Source: Brevundimonas sp. UBA5936 (GTDB lineage: Bacteria; Pseudomonadota; Alphaproteobacteria; Caulobacterales; Caulobacteraceae). Taken from it: a DNA stretch of 22,668 nucleotides. A model generated the notes under the pieces. That model saw only the letters and a program-made list of their open reading frames with translations. It was not told the DNA's origin and did no database searches. Location of the stretch: positions 841-23,508 of the forward strand of contig DJDA01000093.1 in assembly GCA_002430835.1 (NCBI GenBank). Reading direction: 5' to 3'. Of the stretch, positions 1 to 7,457 are shown one piece after another. The position numbers and the translations under genes are program-made. The stretch's first letter is position 1, and each line of letters starts with the position of its first letter.

Positions 1-635
1 ACCTGGGCGTTGCGGGTGCGAGGGCTGAGCGAGCCCATGACCACGGCCGCCCCGCCCCTCTGACGCCGCAGCAGTTCGGCGATGGCGTAGACCTGCTCGG
101 TCGAGAAGGCGACGACGGCGCTGCGCCGAGGCAGGCGGGTCAGCTTCTTCGATCCGGCGTAGCTCAGCGTCGACAGCCGGTCGCGGGTCACGATCTCCGC
201 ATCTGGAACCAGCGCCCGCATCAGCGGCGCCATCGTCCCGGCGCCCAGGAACATGGTCTCGAACCGTCCGCGCGCGTGAAGCAGCCTCTGGGTGAAGACG
301 TGGCCGCGCTCGGGATCGGCGACCAGCTGAATCTCGTCCACCGCCAGGAAATCGACCGACCGCTCCAGCGGCATGGCCTCGACCGTGCAGACGAAGAAGG
401 CGGGGCGCGGCGGAACGATCTTCTCCTCGCCGGTGATCAGGGCGACCGAGGCCGCTCCGCGTCGCTTGACGATCCGCTCATAGATCTCGCGCGCCAGCAG
501 GCGCAGCGGCAGGCCGATCATGCCCGAGGCGTGACCCAGCATCCGCTCGACCGCCAGATGGGTCTTGCCGGTGTTGGTGGGGCCCAGGATCGCCGTGACG
601 CGCGAGGGGGCCATGCCTGCGGAACGGTCGCTCAT
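1..635 (-). CDS. Suv3-like ATP-dependent helicase, N-terminal part (runs off left edge)
   Basis: This is the first 211 codons of a superfamily 2 helicase; the reading frame is open to the window edge. The Walker A motif GPTNTGKT is at residues 18-25 and the Walker B-type box DEIQ is at residues 100-103. DEIQ and the GPTN-GKT form are typical of the Suv3/SUPV3L1 family, which in mitochondria unwinds RNA for the degradosome and is kept as a conserved gene in many alphaproteobacteria. The stretch between them (GLPLRLLAREIYER, TGEEK) also fits that family. The start is the ATG at 633-635; nothing upstream in frame suggests a longer protein. The C-terminal helicase domain lies outside the window. 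Cytoplasmic RNA (or DNA) unwinding is inferred from the family only. The gene points away from the tRNA and is probably independent of the rest of the window. Confidence 0.9.
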   Translation of the reverse strand, partial: MSDRSAGMAPSRVTAILGPTNTGKTHLAVERMLGHASGMIGLPLRLLAREIYERIVKRRGAASVALITGEEKIVPPRPAFFVCTVEAMPLERSVDFLAVDEIQLVADPERGHVFTQRLLHARGRFETMFLGAGTMAPLMRALVPDAEIVTRDRLSTLSYAGSKKLTRLPRRSAVVAFSTEQVYAIAELLRRQRGGAAVVMGSLSPRTRNAQ

Positions 636-921
636 GACCGGTCCAAGGTGGCGAACCCCGCCGGGTTTCACAAGCGACGCGGCGGTCGAGATGCCGACGA
701 AAGAGAAATGGTAAGCGGAACCTTACCGACCCCTGGAACGCGGGCGAAACGAATCATGACCGAATCGGCGACGTCCGCTGATTCAGGCTTTGTTCCATAC
801 TAGGGATTGTAGCTTAATGGCCCTTAACCACAAGGCGGAACCGCTGCGCGCGGCCGGTAAAGCGACGGGAAACCGCAGGGGCTTCCCTGACGCGGCAACC
901 TCCTTTAGGCAGTGACGCCGT
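636..921. other. Gene-free leader between helicase and tRNA-Arg
   Basis: I see no convincing protein gene here. The stretch must contain the divergent promoters of the helicase (minus) and of the tRNA (plus). Visible structures are a 6-bp inverted repeat, GGTAAG/CTTACC, at 710-727, and a near-palindrome, TTAATGGCCCTTAA, at 814-827. The open frame running from 276 to 803 on the plus strand is a shadow of the helicase gene. Confidence 0.5.
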
Positions 922-998
922 GGCCCCGTAGCTCAGCTGCATAGAGCAAGGCTTTCCTAAAGCCGAGGTCGGAGGTTGGAGTCCTCCCGGGGTCGCCA
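922..998 (+). tRNA. tRNA-Arg (anticodon CCU) with inverted 19-56 elbow pair
   Basis: A complete 77-nt cloverleaf can be folded by hand. The acceptor stem is GGCCCCG (922-928) with CGGGGTC (988-994), containing one G-U pair. The D stem is GCTC/GAGC (931-934, 944-947). The anticodon arm is 949-965 with loop TTCCTAA, giving anticodon CCU at 956-958. The T stem is GGAGG/CCTCC (971-975, 983-987). The discriminator is G995 and CCA (996-998) is genome-encoded. It would read AGG arginine codons. Two positions break the tRNA consensus: the D loop has G18-C19 instead of G18-G19, and the T loop reads TTGGAGT instead of TTCGAGT (C56 to G). These two bases normally pair with each other, so the pairing is kept but inverted. 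There is also an A-G mismatch at 27-43. A weak hairpin follows directly at 999-1012. Confidence 0.85.
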
Positions 999-1105
999 TC
1001 ACTGTGTAGTGACCCGGCAGGGCCGGTGCAGGTCCAACCAGCTTCTTTGTTGGGGCGGATGCGGCCCGTGACGTTGCGCCTCAGAGTTTGCGCGCGCGGC
1101 CTCAA

Positions 1106-1129
1106 CCAGACGCGCCCTATCTAGTCTGG
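1106..1129 (-). terminator. Possible terminator of the small hypothetical gene
   Basis: The inverted repeat CCAGAC (1106-1111) and GTCTGG (1124-1129) spans the stop codon of the minus-strand gene ending at 1121. There is no strong T run after it, so this is a weak call. The rest of 999-1105 shows no gene. Confidence 0.25.
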
Positions 1130-1441
1130 AGCATCATCGGGCTTCGGCACAGGCAGATCGCCCAGCGACCAGTCAGCGCCGATCTTGTTGCCGGCGGCTT
1201 CGAGAGATCGGTGGAGGGAGATAAGCGACGAGCGATACTCGACGCCGGTCGCAATGGCCGCCCCGAGCTTGGTTAGAGCTGTCTGGCCGAACGAGGCCGG
1301 GAGACCCGCTTCATTGCGCCCGGCGGTCATGCTGGTGAGCAGCACGCCGGCCTGAGCCAATGACATATCGATCCGCAGTTCTGTTTCGCGGAGTTCAGCC
1401 GCGATCACGCTCGCGAACTGGTCCAGTCTTTGATCTGTCAT
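1121..1441 (-). CDS. Small hypothetical protein (106 aa)
   Basis: I do not recognise this protein family. The 106-residue protein begins MTDQRLDQF and has a probable helical N-terminal half (about residues 5-45), then a helical stretch around 55-85, and a Pro/Asp-rich tail. There is no signal peptide and no membrane segment. The ATG at 1441 is chosen over a longer in-frame start at 1705 because it is preceded by a good Shine-Dalgarno sequence (AAGGGG, 7 nt spacer) and because the N-terminal extension reads like non-coding sequence. It lies beside a tRNA gene, a common landing site for mobile elements, so a phage or island remnant is possible. No integrase or other phage gene is visible to support that. 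Confidence 0.55.
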   Translation of the reverse strand: MTDQRLDQFASVIAAELRETELRIDMSLAQAGVLLTSMTAGRNEAGLPASFGQTALTKLGAAIATGVEYRSSLISLHRSLEAAGNKIGADWSLGDLPVPKPDDAPD

Positions 1442-1590
1442 GCGCGCGCCCCTTGATTGGTCTGTGTCGACTTGGGCCAATCGCCCATCAGTTCGCGGCT
1501 TCGGGGACGAAGCCAAGGAGACCGACAACGGCTGCTGACAAGGGGAGGTGAGTAGGATTCTGACTCTTTGGGGATAACAGAAGATCCGTA

Positions 1591-1607
1591 TAGCGGTTTT
1601 TCCGCTA
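1591..1607. promoter_or_regulatory. Perfect 6-bp stem with 5-nt loop upstream of the small gene
   Basis: TAGCGG and CCGCTA flank a TTTTT loop about 150 bp upstream of the small hypothetical gene and downstream of the regulator gene, both on the minus strand. It could be a weak terminator of the regulator transcript or a protein-binding site; the sequence alone does not decide. I see nothing else in 1442-1723. Confidence 0.25.
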
Positions 1608-1723
1608 GGTTTGTCGTAGTCCAAGCGCATGGGTGCTGGCTCGTCGCGCGCTTCATGCAGGCGGGGAAATTCGTTTTCGCAGGCGCGAGCGGGCGCGGCT
1701 TCCATCGAGAATGAAGGCGGCGT

Positions 1724-2344
1724 CTAGGGAACCGAGTCTTCTCTAAGGAAGGCTGGAGTGCCGACGTAGAGCAGCAGGACTTCTTCGTCGGAATCGTTGC
1801 GCACGAAATGGGTCACGCGGCCGTCGAAATGCATCCCGTCGCCAGGGCCGAGCAGGGCTTCTACGTCGCCGGCGACCGCGGTCAGGGTTCCCTTGATGAC
1901 GTATCGGAATATCTCGCCGTTGTGGGAGTCCGGCGGAAAGGCGAATCCCGGCGGAATCCGAACCAGCACGGCGTCCATCTTGCGGTCCGGCAGTTCGGAC
2001 GAAAGGTCGACGTATCCCACGACGGAATCGATATCGACGGTCTTGGGTGCGGCGGCGCGGAACACGATCTGGTTGGTCTGCGGCCACTCCATGAAGTGGG
2101 AGACCTCCACCTCCAGCCCCTTGGCCAGACTCATCAGGGACCAGACGGACGGCGTGGTGAGGTTGCGCTCGGCCTGAGAAATGAACGGAGCGGACAGGCC
2201 GCTGCGGGTCGCCAGTTCCTGTAGCGTCAGGCCCAGAGCCTTGCGGCGCGCCTTGATGCGATCCCCGATCGGCAGCTTCCGCGTCTGGGATCGCGTCTCG
2301 AATTTCAGAAACGCGCTGCTCTTGTCGCGATGAGTCGTCGTCAT
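1724..2344 (-). CDS. XRE-family transcriptional regulator with C-terminal cupin sensor domain
   Basis: The protein has 206 residues. An HTH_XRE domain is visible at about residues 28-83 (GDRIKARRKALGLTLQELA, then SGLSAPFISQAERN as the recognition region). A cupin_2 domain follows at about 105-200, with the two cupin motifs HNGEIFRYVIKGTL (141-154) and PGDGMHFDGRVTH (167-179). Regulators of this build usually sense a small molecule or metal in the cupin barrel and repress a neighbouring catabolic or transport operon. The gene is divergent from the TonB-dependent receptor with 296 bp between them, so the receptor and peptidase genes are the obvious targets. The inducer is unknown; a peptide or amino-acid product is a guess from context. 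The ATG at 2344 has only a weak ribosome-binding site, and a somewhat later start cannot be excluded. Confidence 0.88.
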   Translation of the reverse strand: MTTTHRDKSSAFLKFETRSQTRKLPIGDRIKARRKALGLTLQELATRSGLSAPFISQAERNLTTPSVWSLMSLAKGLEVEVSHFMEWPQTNQIVFRAAAPKTVDIDSVVGYVDLSSELPDRKMDAVLVRIPPGFAFPPDSHNGEIFRYVIKGTLTAVAGDVEALLGPGDGMHFDGRVTHFVRNDSDEEVLLLYVGTPAFLREDSVP

Positions 2345-2388
2345 TCTTTACTCTGCAACGCCCGTTCGTGGTCACGTGAAGGGTCTTC

Positions 2389-2404
2389 CCGCCAGATATG
2401 GCGG
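2389..2404. promoter_or_regulatory. Candidate operator near the regulator start
   Basis: The perfect inverted repeat CCGCCA/TGGCGG has a 4-bp centre and sits about 45 bp upstream of the XRE/cupin gene. A second short palindrome, TCACGTGA, is at 2372-2379. Either could be an autoregulatory site. This is inferred from symmetry and position only. Confidence 0.35.
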
Positions 2405-2557
2405 CGAGCTAACCCTTGCGCCGAATGAAGCGGCCGCCGCCTTCGTTCCATGCGCTCGGGCACAGTGACAGCGGGTCAGGCTTGCCGCAATCCAAACAAA
2501 CCTTCGACACGATGATGATCGCGTGTTCCGAAGAAATTCATGAAAACAGCGTGCATA

Positions 2558-2596
2558 TCAAAATTTTTGAAGGTCCAAATTTATTGCGGGCTTTAA
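2558..2596 (+). promoter_or_regulatory. Candidate promoter and overlapping operator for the TonB receptor
   Basis: A 13-bp palindrome, TCAAAA-T-TTTTGA, lies at 2558-2570. It overlaps a possible -35 element, TTGAAG (2567-2572), with a weak -10-like CTTTAA at 2591-2596 (18-bp spacer). Another palindrome, TTCATGAA, is at 2537-2544. The region is strikingly AT-rich compared with its surroundings, as expected of a promoter. A repressor bound on the palindrome would cover the -35 element. Confidence 0.4.
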
Positions 2597-2640
2597 GGAT
2601 GTGAGGCAAGAATGTGATGCTTTTATGAGGGTGGGCGCCA

Positions 2641-5532
2641 ATGAAATTCGCATCAAAACTATACGTCGGCGCTGCGGCGACGGCGCTCTGCATGGCGGCC
2701 TTCCCGGCGGCGGCTCAGATTGAGGCCCCGCAGGACGACAATGCGGCGACGGCCGTTGAAGAGATTGTCGTCACCGGCAGCCGCATTCGGCGCAGCGGCG
2801 TCCAGACGCCGACCCCGACCACCATCATCAACGCCGAAACGATCCGCCGCTCGGGCGTCAGCGAAATCGCCGACCTCGTGAACGAGATTCCGAGCCTGTT
2901 CGTCTCGCAGAACAACCAGACCTCGAACCAGCAGGGCAATGCGGGCCTGAACGCGCTGGATCTGCGTGGTCTGGGCACTGAGCGCACGCTGGTGCTGGTC
3001 AACGGCCGTCGTCGCGTGCCCGCCATGCCGGGCTCGTCGGCCGTCGATATCAGCGCCATTCCCTCCGCCCTGGTCGAGCGCGTCGACGTGATCACCGGCG
3101 GCGCCTCGGCGCTGTACGGCGCCGACGCCGTGGCGGGCGTGGCCAACTTCATCCTGAAGCAGAATTACGAGGGAATGGAGTTCACCGGAACCTACTCCGG
3201 TTCAACCCGCGGCGATCTGCAGGGCTACGACGCCAGCGTTCTGTTCGGTCGGAACTTCCACGACAACCGTGGCAACGTCACCCTGTTCGGCAGCTATAAT
3301 CAGCACAACGACGCGGTCTTCGGCCAGGACCGTCCTTGGACGGCCGGCGGCGCGCCCTTCTACATTCGCGGCGAAGACGGCAAGTACACGCTGACCGACG
3401 GCAACCGCCAAGTGTACGATCTCGACAGCGCCGTCGTGCAGCTGGGCGGGCCAGGCAACCTCTATACGTTCAATCCGGACGGCTCCCTGCGTCGGCCTGT
3501 GTACGGGCCCAGCGGCCTTCTGGGCGCCACCACGGGCAACCCGTCGCTGATCAGCTTCCGCACTGACGGGGGCGAGTTCGGCGGACGCTATGACGATTGG
3601 GCGCTGGCGGTGCCAAGCGAGCGATATTCGGTCGCCGTTTCGAGCAACTATCAGATCACCGAGAACATCAAGCTGTTCGGCGATCTGACCTACGCCCAGA
3701 CGGACTCCAAGGGTCTTTATCGCGCCTATTCGGCCTATGGCACGGACGTTCTCTCGGCCAGCAATCCGTTCATCACGTCGGAAATGATCGCGGCCAATGG
3801 CGGCGTGGCGACGGGCATCGGCTTCGCGCGTCGCTTCTCGGAACTGGGCCGCCAGGAAACCGAATACGACCGCAACATGTACCAGCTGACCGTCGGCGCC
3901 GAGGGTCGGTTCAGCCTGCTGGGCCGCAATGACTGGGAGTGGGTCGCGCACTATTCGAACGGCCGCACGCGCCAGGAAGTGCGCACCCGGAACGCCACCG
4001 CCAACGGCCGCTATACTCAGGCGCTGAATGCGGTCGCCGGCCCCAACGGCTCGGTTGTCTGCGCCGATCCGTCCAACGGCTGCGTGCCGCTGAACCCGTT
4101 CAAGCCGCTGACGCAGGACGTCATCGACTTCATCCAGTACGACACCAGCCCTTCGGTGCAGACCTTGAAGCAGGAGGTCGTGTCGGCCTATGTCACCGGG
4201 TCCGCCTTCGACCTGCCGGCCGGTCCGGTCCAGGTGGTGTTCGGGGCTGAGTACCGCACCGAAAGCAACGACATCGGCGCGACCCCGGAATATGATCCGC
4301 TGAGCCCGAAATTCGATGCGAGCATCGGCACGACCGCCACGTCTCTGGTGGGCGACTACGATGTCGCCGAAGTGTTCGCCGAAGTGCGCGTGCCCTTGAT
4401 CAGCAACGTCACCGGCATCGAGGATCTGTCGTTCGAAGGCGCGGTGCGTCAGTCGGATTACAGCACCGCCGGTGAAACCACGGCCTATAAGGCCTCGCTG
4501 AACTGGACTCCGGTCAGCGACATCCGTTTCCGCGGCACCTACGGTCAATCGGTGCGCGCGCCCAACATCAGCGAGCTGTTCACGGCGGGACAGACGGGCG
4601 GCGCATGGCTGGCCGATCCCTGCAACTACCATGATGTCGTCAACCGCGTGGACCGGACCGATTTCACGGCCGCCAACTGCGCGGCGATCAAGCCGCAGAA
4701 CGTGAACACCTACTGGCAGTGGCTGGATGTGATTCAATCGGGCAATGAGGGCCTGGGCGTGGAAACGGCCCAGACCTACACCGCCGGGGTCGTGATCCAG
4801 CCGCGCTGGATTCCGAACTTCTCGCTGACGGTCGACTATTTCGACATCGAACTGGAAGACGCCATCGGTTCGTTCGGCGCCCAGGCCATCCTGAACAAGT
4901 GCGTGGACCTGCAGTCCATGGACAACATGTTCTGCGGCCTGGTCGAGCGCGATCCGACGACCAACAATCTGATCGCCGTGAACGTGCAGGAATTGAACAT
5001 GTCGATGTTCAAGACCCGCGGCATCGATTTCGAGGCCAACTACCGCTTCGATCTGAGCTCGGTCGGCATGGGCGAGGAAGCCGGTTCGATTTCGATCAAC
5101 GCCGTCTACACCAAGCTGCTGGAGCGCAGCTTCATCCTGGACGCCAGCGACGCCTCGACCATCGACGAGACGGTGGGCCTGTTCGGCGCGCCCGAATGGA
5201 AGGGCGCCGTCCGCACCACCTGGAACGCCGGACCGTGGACGGCCAACTGGACCCTGCGCCACTTCAGCCCGATGCGGCCGGGCAGCCATGTCACGCCCGA
5301 CCTGTATGACGTGACGGAAACCGACCACGTCTTCTACAGCGACCTGTCGGCCTCCTATGAGGTGAACGAGCGCGTCTCGCTCTATGGCGGTCTGCGTAAC
5401 GCCTTCGACGAGGCCCCGCCGCGTATTCCGGGCGCGGAAGCCGGGGGCGCCAACTTTGAATACGGCTATCAGGCCGGCACCTATGACGTGATCGGCCGCA
5501 CCTTCTATGTCGGCGTGACGCTGCGCCGATAG
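2641..5532 (+). CDS. TonB-dependent outer-membrane receptor
   Basis: The protein has 963 residues, starting with a Sec signal peptide that ends near the PAAAQ at about residues 22-26. A TonB-box-like EEIVVTGSRI follows at about residues 40-50. Then comes the plug domain (DLVNEIPSLF, LDLRGLGTERTLVLVNGRR, ISAIPSALVERVDVITGGASALYGADAVAGVANFIL) and a long beta-barrel. The C-terminus is YVGVTLRR, an aromatic-rich final strand. This is the ligand-uptake class often expanded in Caulobacteraceae. The partner genes downstream encode two peptidases, so a peptide ligand is likely but not proven. The ATG at 2641 has a GAGGG ribosome-binding site. Receptor genes of this class depend on TonB-ExbBD, which is not in the window. 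Confidence 0.93.
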   Translation: MKFASKLYVGAAATALCMAAFPAAAQIEAPQDDNAATAVEEIVVTGSRIRRSGVQTPTPTTIINAETIRRSGVSEIADLVNEIPSLFVSQNNQTSNQQGNAGLNALDLRGLGTERTLVLVNGRRRVPAMPGSSAVDISAIPSALVERVDVITGGASALYGADAVAGVANFILKQNYEGMEFTGTYSGSTRGDLQGYDASVLFGRNFHDNRGNVTLFGSYNQHNDAVFGQDRPWTAGGAPFYIRGEDGKYTLTDGNRQVYDLDSAVVQLGGPGNLYTFNPDGSLRRPVYGPSGLLGATTGNPSLISFRTDGGEFGGRYDDWALAVPSERYSVAVSSNYQITENIKLFGDLTYAQTDSKGLYRAYSAYGTDVLSASNPFITSEMIAANGGVATGIGFARRFSELGRQETEYDRNMYQLTVGAEGRFSLLGRNDWEWVAHYSNGRTRQEVRTRNATANGRYTQALNAVAGPNGSVVCADPSNGCVPLNPFKPLTQDVIDFIQYDTSPSVQTLKQEVVSAYVTGSAFDLPAGPVQVVFGAEYRTESNDIGATPEYDPLSPKFDASIGTTATSLVGDYDVAEVFAEVRVPLISNVTGIEDLSFEGAVRQSDYSTAGETTAYKASLNWTPVSDIRFRGTYGQSVRAPNISELFTAGQTGGAWLADPCNYHDVVNRVDRTDFTAANCAAIKPQNVNTYWQWLDVIQSGNEGLGVETAQTYTAGVVIQPRWIPNFSLTVDYFDIELEDAIGSFGAQAILNKCVDLQSMDNMFCGLVERDPTTNNLIAVNVQELNMSMFKTRGIDFEANYRFDLSSVGMGEEAGSISINAVYTKLLERSFILDASDASTIDETVGLFGAPEWKGAVRTTWNAGPWTANWTLRHFSPMRPGSHVTPDLYDVTETDHVFYSDLSASYEVNERVSLYGGLRNAFDEAPPRIPGAEAGGANFEYGYQAGTYDVIGRTFYVGVTLRR

Positions 5533-5547
5533 GCCGACCTCAAACCA

Positions 5548-5569
5548 CGAAGAGGCGAACGCCTCTTCG
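5548..5569 (+). terminator. Strong hairpin after the TonB receptor gene
   Basis: A perfect 10-bp stem, CGAAGAGGCG/CGCCTCTTCG, with a 2-nt loop as written lies 16 bp after the receptor stop codon. There is no long T tract, only CTGCTCTTC, so it could be a weak intrinsic terminator or an mRNA-stabilising or processing hairpin between receptor and peptidase genes. Confidence 0.55.
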
Positions 5570-5580
5570 ACTGCTCTTCA

Positions 5581-5614
5581 ATCAGGCGGCGTCGGCATAC
5601 CGGAGCCGCCTGAT
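5581..5614 (+). promoter_or_regulatory. Second hairpin in the leader of the DUF885 gene
   Basis: A 10-bp perfect stem, ATCAGGCGGC/GCCGCCTGAT, encloses a 14-nt loop that can itself pair CGG with CCG. It is followed by GTCTTT and ends 30 bp before the DUF885 start codon. Together with the hairpin at 5548-5569 it would lower expression of the peptidases relative to the receptor, or act as a tandem terminator. Confidence 0.45.
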
Positions 5615-5644
5615 GTCTTTCAGGGAAAGCATGGGGAACCCGCG

Positions 5645-7444
5645 ATGAGAACTCTGCTCCTGACGGCGTGCGCCGTATCGTCCATCCTGGCCGGGGCGAC
5701 TCCGGCCATTGCGGCCGACGTCTCGCCGCCTGCCGTCCGGATGCAGGAAGCCGGGGCTCGCCTGAAGGCCCTGTATGAGGCGGAAACCGACGCCGGCATG
5801 GCCCGCTACGGCATCGTCAAGCGGGCGGACGGCGAGTACAGCCCGGCTGTTCGTCACGAGAGCGTCGATCCCGCCTCGCAACAGGAGCGGCTGACCTATG
5901 TTCGGGGGCTGTTGCGTCAGCTGGACGCCATCCCGCTGGACGATTTGTCCGCCGAGGATCGCATCAACGCCGCCGTCTTCCGCACCAATCTGGAGCACGC
6001 CCTGATCGACGGCCAGTTCCGTCAATGGGAGATGCCGTTCAACAGCGACAGCTCCTTCTGGACCTATCTGGACCAGCCCGGCGCCCTGCGCACGGCCGAG
6101 GAATATCGCGCCTATATCGCGCGGATGCGCGACACGCCGCGCTACTTCGACCAGCACCTGGCCAATATGCGCGACGGTCTGGCGCGCGGGTTCAGCGTGC
6201 CGCGCGTGACGCTGGAGGGGCGCGAAGCCTCCATCACCAACTTCATCACCGACACGGCCGAAGCCAACGCCTTCTATGCGGCCTTCCGCCAGATGCCGGC
6301 GACCATCCCGGCCGACGAGCAGGTCCGCCTGCGCGCCGAGGCGGCGGCGGCCGTCAATGAGGCGGTGATCCCGGCCTATAAGACCCTGCTGGCCTTCTAT
6401 CTGAATGAGTATCAGCCGCGCGCCCGCACCGCTTTGGCGGCGCGCGACATGCCTGACGGCGTCGCCTACTATGAATCCCAGGTGCGCAAGTACACGACGC
6501 TGGAGCTGAGCGGCGAAGAGATCCATCAGATCGGCCTGTCCGAGGTCGCCCGCATCCAGGCGGAAATGCGCCAGACGATGGCGGACGCAGGCTTCCAGGG
6601 GTCGTTCGACGAGTTCCTGCACTTCCTGCGCACGGACCCGCAGTTCTACGCCAAGACGCCGGACGAACTAATGATGGTCTCGGCCTGGGTGGCCAAGCGC
6701 GCCGACGGCCAGATCGGCAAGCTGATCGGCGCCCTGCCGCGCCGCCGCTTCACCATTATTCCGGTGCCCGATGCGCTGGCGCCCTTCTACACGGCGGGGC
6801 GTGGCGGGCTGGAATCCTGCCAGATGAACACCTACGACCTGCCCAGTCGGCCGCTGTACAACATCCCGGCCCTGACCCTGCACGAGTGCGCGCCTGGCCA
6901 CAGCTTCCAGATGGCCCTGGCCGAGGAACAGGCCGGCGGGCCGGCCTTCCGTCGCCACACCTATTTCTCGGGCTATGGTGAAGGCTGGGGGCTCTATACG
7001 GAATGGCTGGGCGTCGAGATGGGCATCTATCGCACGCCCTACGAGAACTTCGGCCGCCTCAGCTATGAGATGTGGCGCGCCGCGCGTCTGGTGATCGACA
7101 CGGGGGTTCACCTCAAGGGCTGGTCGCGCGAACAGGCCATCGACTATCTGGCGGGCCATACGGCCCTGTCGCGCCACGAGGTCGAGACCGAGGTCGATCG
7201 CTACATCAGCTGGCCGGGCCAGGCCCTGTCCTACAAGCTGGGCGAGCTGACCATCCGCCGTCTGCGCGGCGAGGCCGAGGCCGCCCTGGGCGAGAACTTC
7301 GACCCGCGTCCTTTCCACGATGAAATCCTGGCCCTGGGCGCCGTGCCCCTGACCACGCTGGAAGAGCATATGCGGGCCTACATCGCGCGCGGCGGCAAGC
7401 CCGTTGTCGCGGCTCAGGGCGTCGTCGCTCCGTCACAGTCCTAG
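5645..7444 (+). CDS. Exported DUF885-family metallohydrolase (putative peptidase)
   Basis: The 599-residue protein starts with a Sec signal peptide (cleavage likely after PAIAA, about residue 24). The DUF885 family has a thermolysin-like helical fold and a zinc site. Here the motif is HECAPGHSFQ at residues 413-422, with YGEGWGLYTEWLG around 444-456 supplying the third ligand glutamate, likely E446. In my recollection of the family the first motif is usually HEG-PGH, so the Cys at position 415 is a small oddity. Length is normal for the family. Substrates of most members are unproven; some are peptidases or amidases. The gene lies 112 bp after the TonB receptor and 13 bp before an S9 peptidase gene, which supports periplasmic peptide cleavage. 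The start ATG at 5645 follows a GGGGA ribosome-binding site. Confidence 0.88.
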   Translation: MRTLLLTACAVSSILAGATPAIAADVSPPAVRMQEAGARLKALYEAETDAGMARYGIVKRADGEYSPAVRHESVDPASQQERLTYVRGLLRQLDAIPLDDLSAEDRINAAVFRTNLEHALIDGQFRQWEMPFNSDSSFWTYLDQPGALRTAEEYRAYIARMRDTPRYFDQHLANMRDGLARGFSVPRVTLEGREASITNFITDTAEANAFYAAFRQMPATIPADEQVRLRAEAAAAVNEAVIPAYKTLLAFYLNEYQPRARTALAARDMPDGVAYYESQVRKYTTLELSGEEIHQIGLSEVARIQAEMRQTMADAGFQGSFDEFLHFLRTDPQFYAKTPDELMMVSAWVAKRADGQIGKLIGALPRRRFTIIPVPDALAPFYTAGRGGLESCQMNTYDLPSRPLYNIPALTLHECAPGHSFQMALAEEQAGGPAFRRHTYFSGYGEGWGLYTEWLGVEMGIYRTPYENFGRLSYEMWRAARLVIDTGVHLKGWSREQAIDYLAGHTALSRHEVETEVDRYISWPGQALSYKLGELTIRRLRGEAEAALGENFDPRPFHDEILALGAVPLTTLEEHMRAYIARGGKPVVAAQGVVAPSQS

Positions 7445-7457
7445 AAGCGGAAGCCCC

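Noticed and set aside
276..803. Plus-strand open frame of 175 codons
   Set aside because: It runs antisense to the Suv3-like helicase gene, which has clear Walker motifs; the frame has no family-like features.
814..827. TTAATGGCCCTTAA as a possible CtrA box upstream of tRNA-Arg
   Set aside because: The spacing between the TTAA halves is 6 bp, while the CtrA consensus I know needs 7; no cell-cycle gene follows.
3202..5328. Minus-strand open frame of 708 codons opposite the TonB receptor
   Set aside because: Long antisense frames are common in high-GC genes; its composition (His, Arg, Gln rich, no domain) is that of a shadow, and the sense frame is an obvious receptor.
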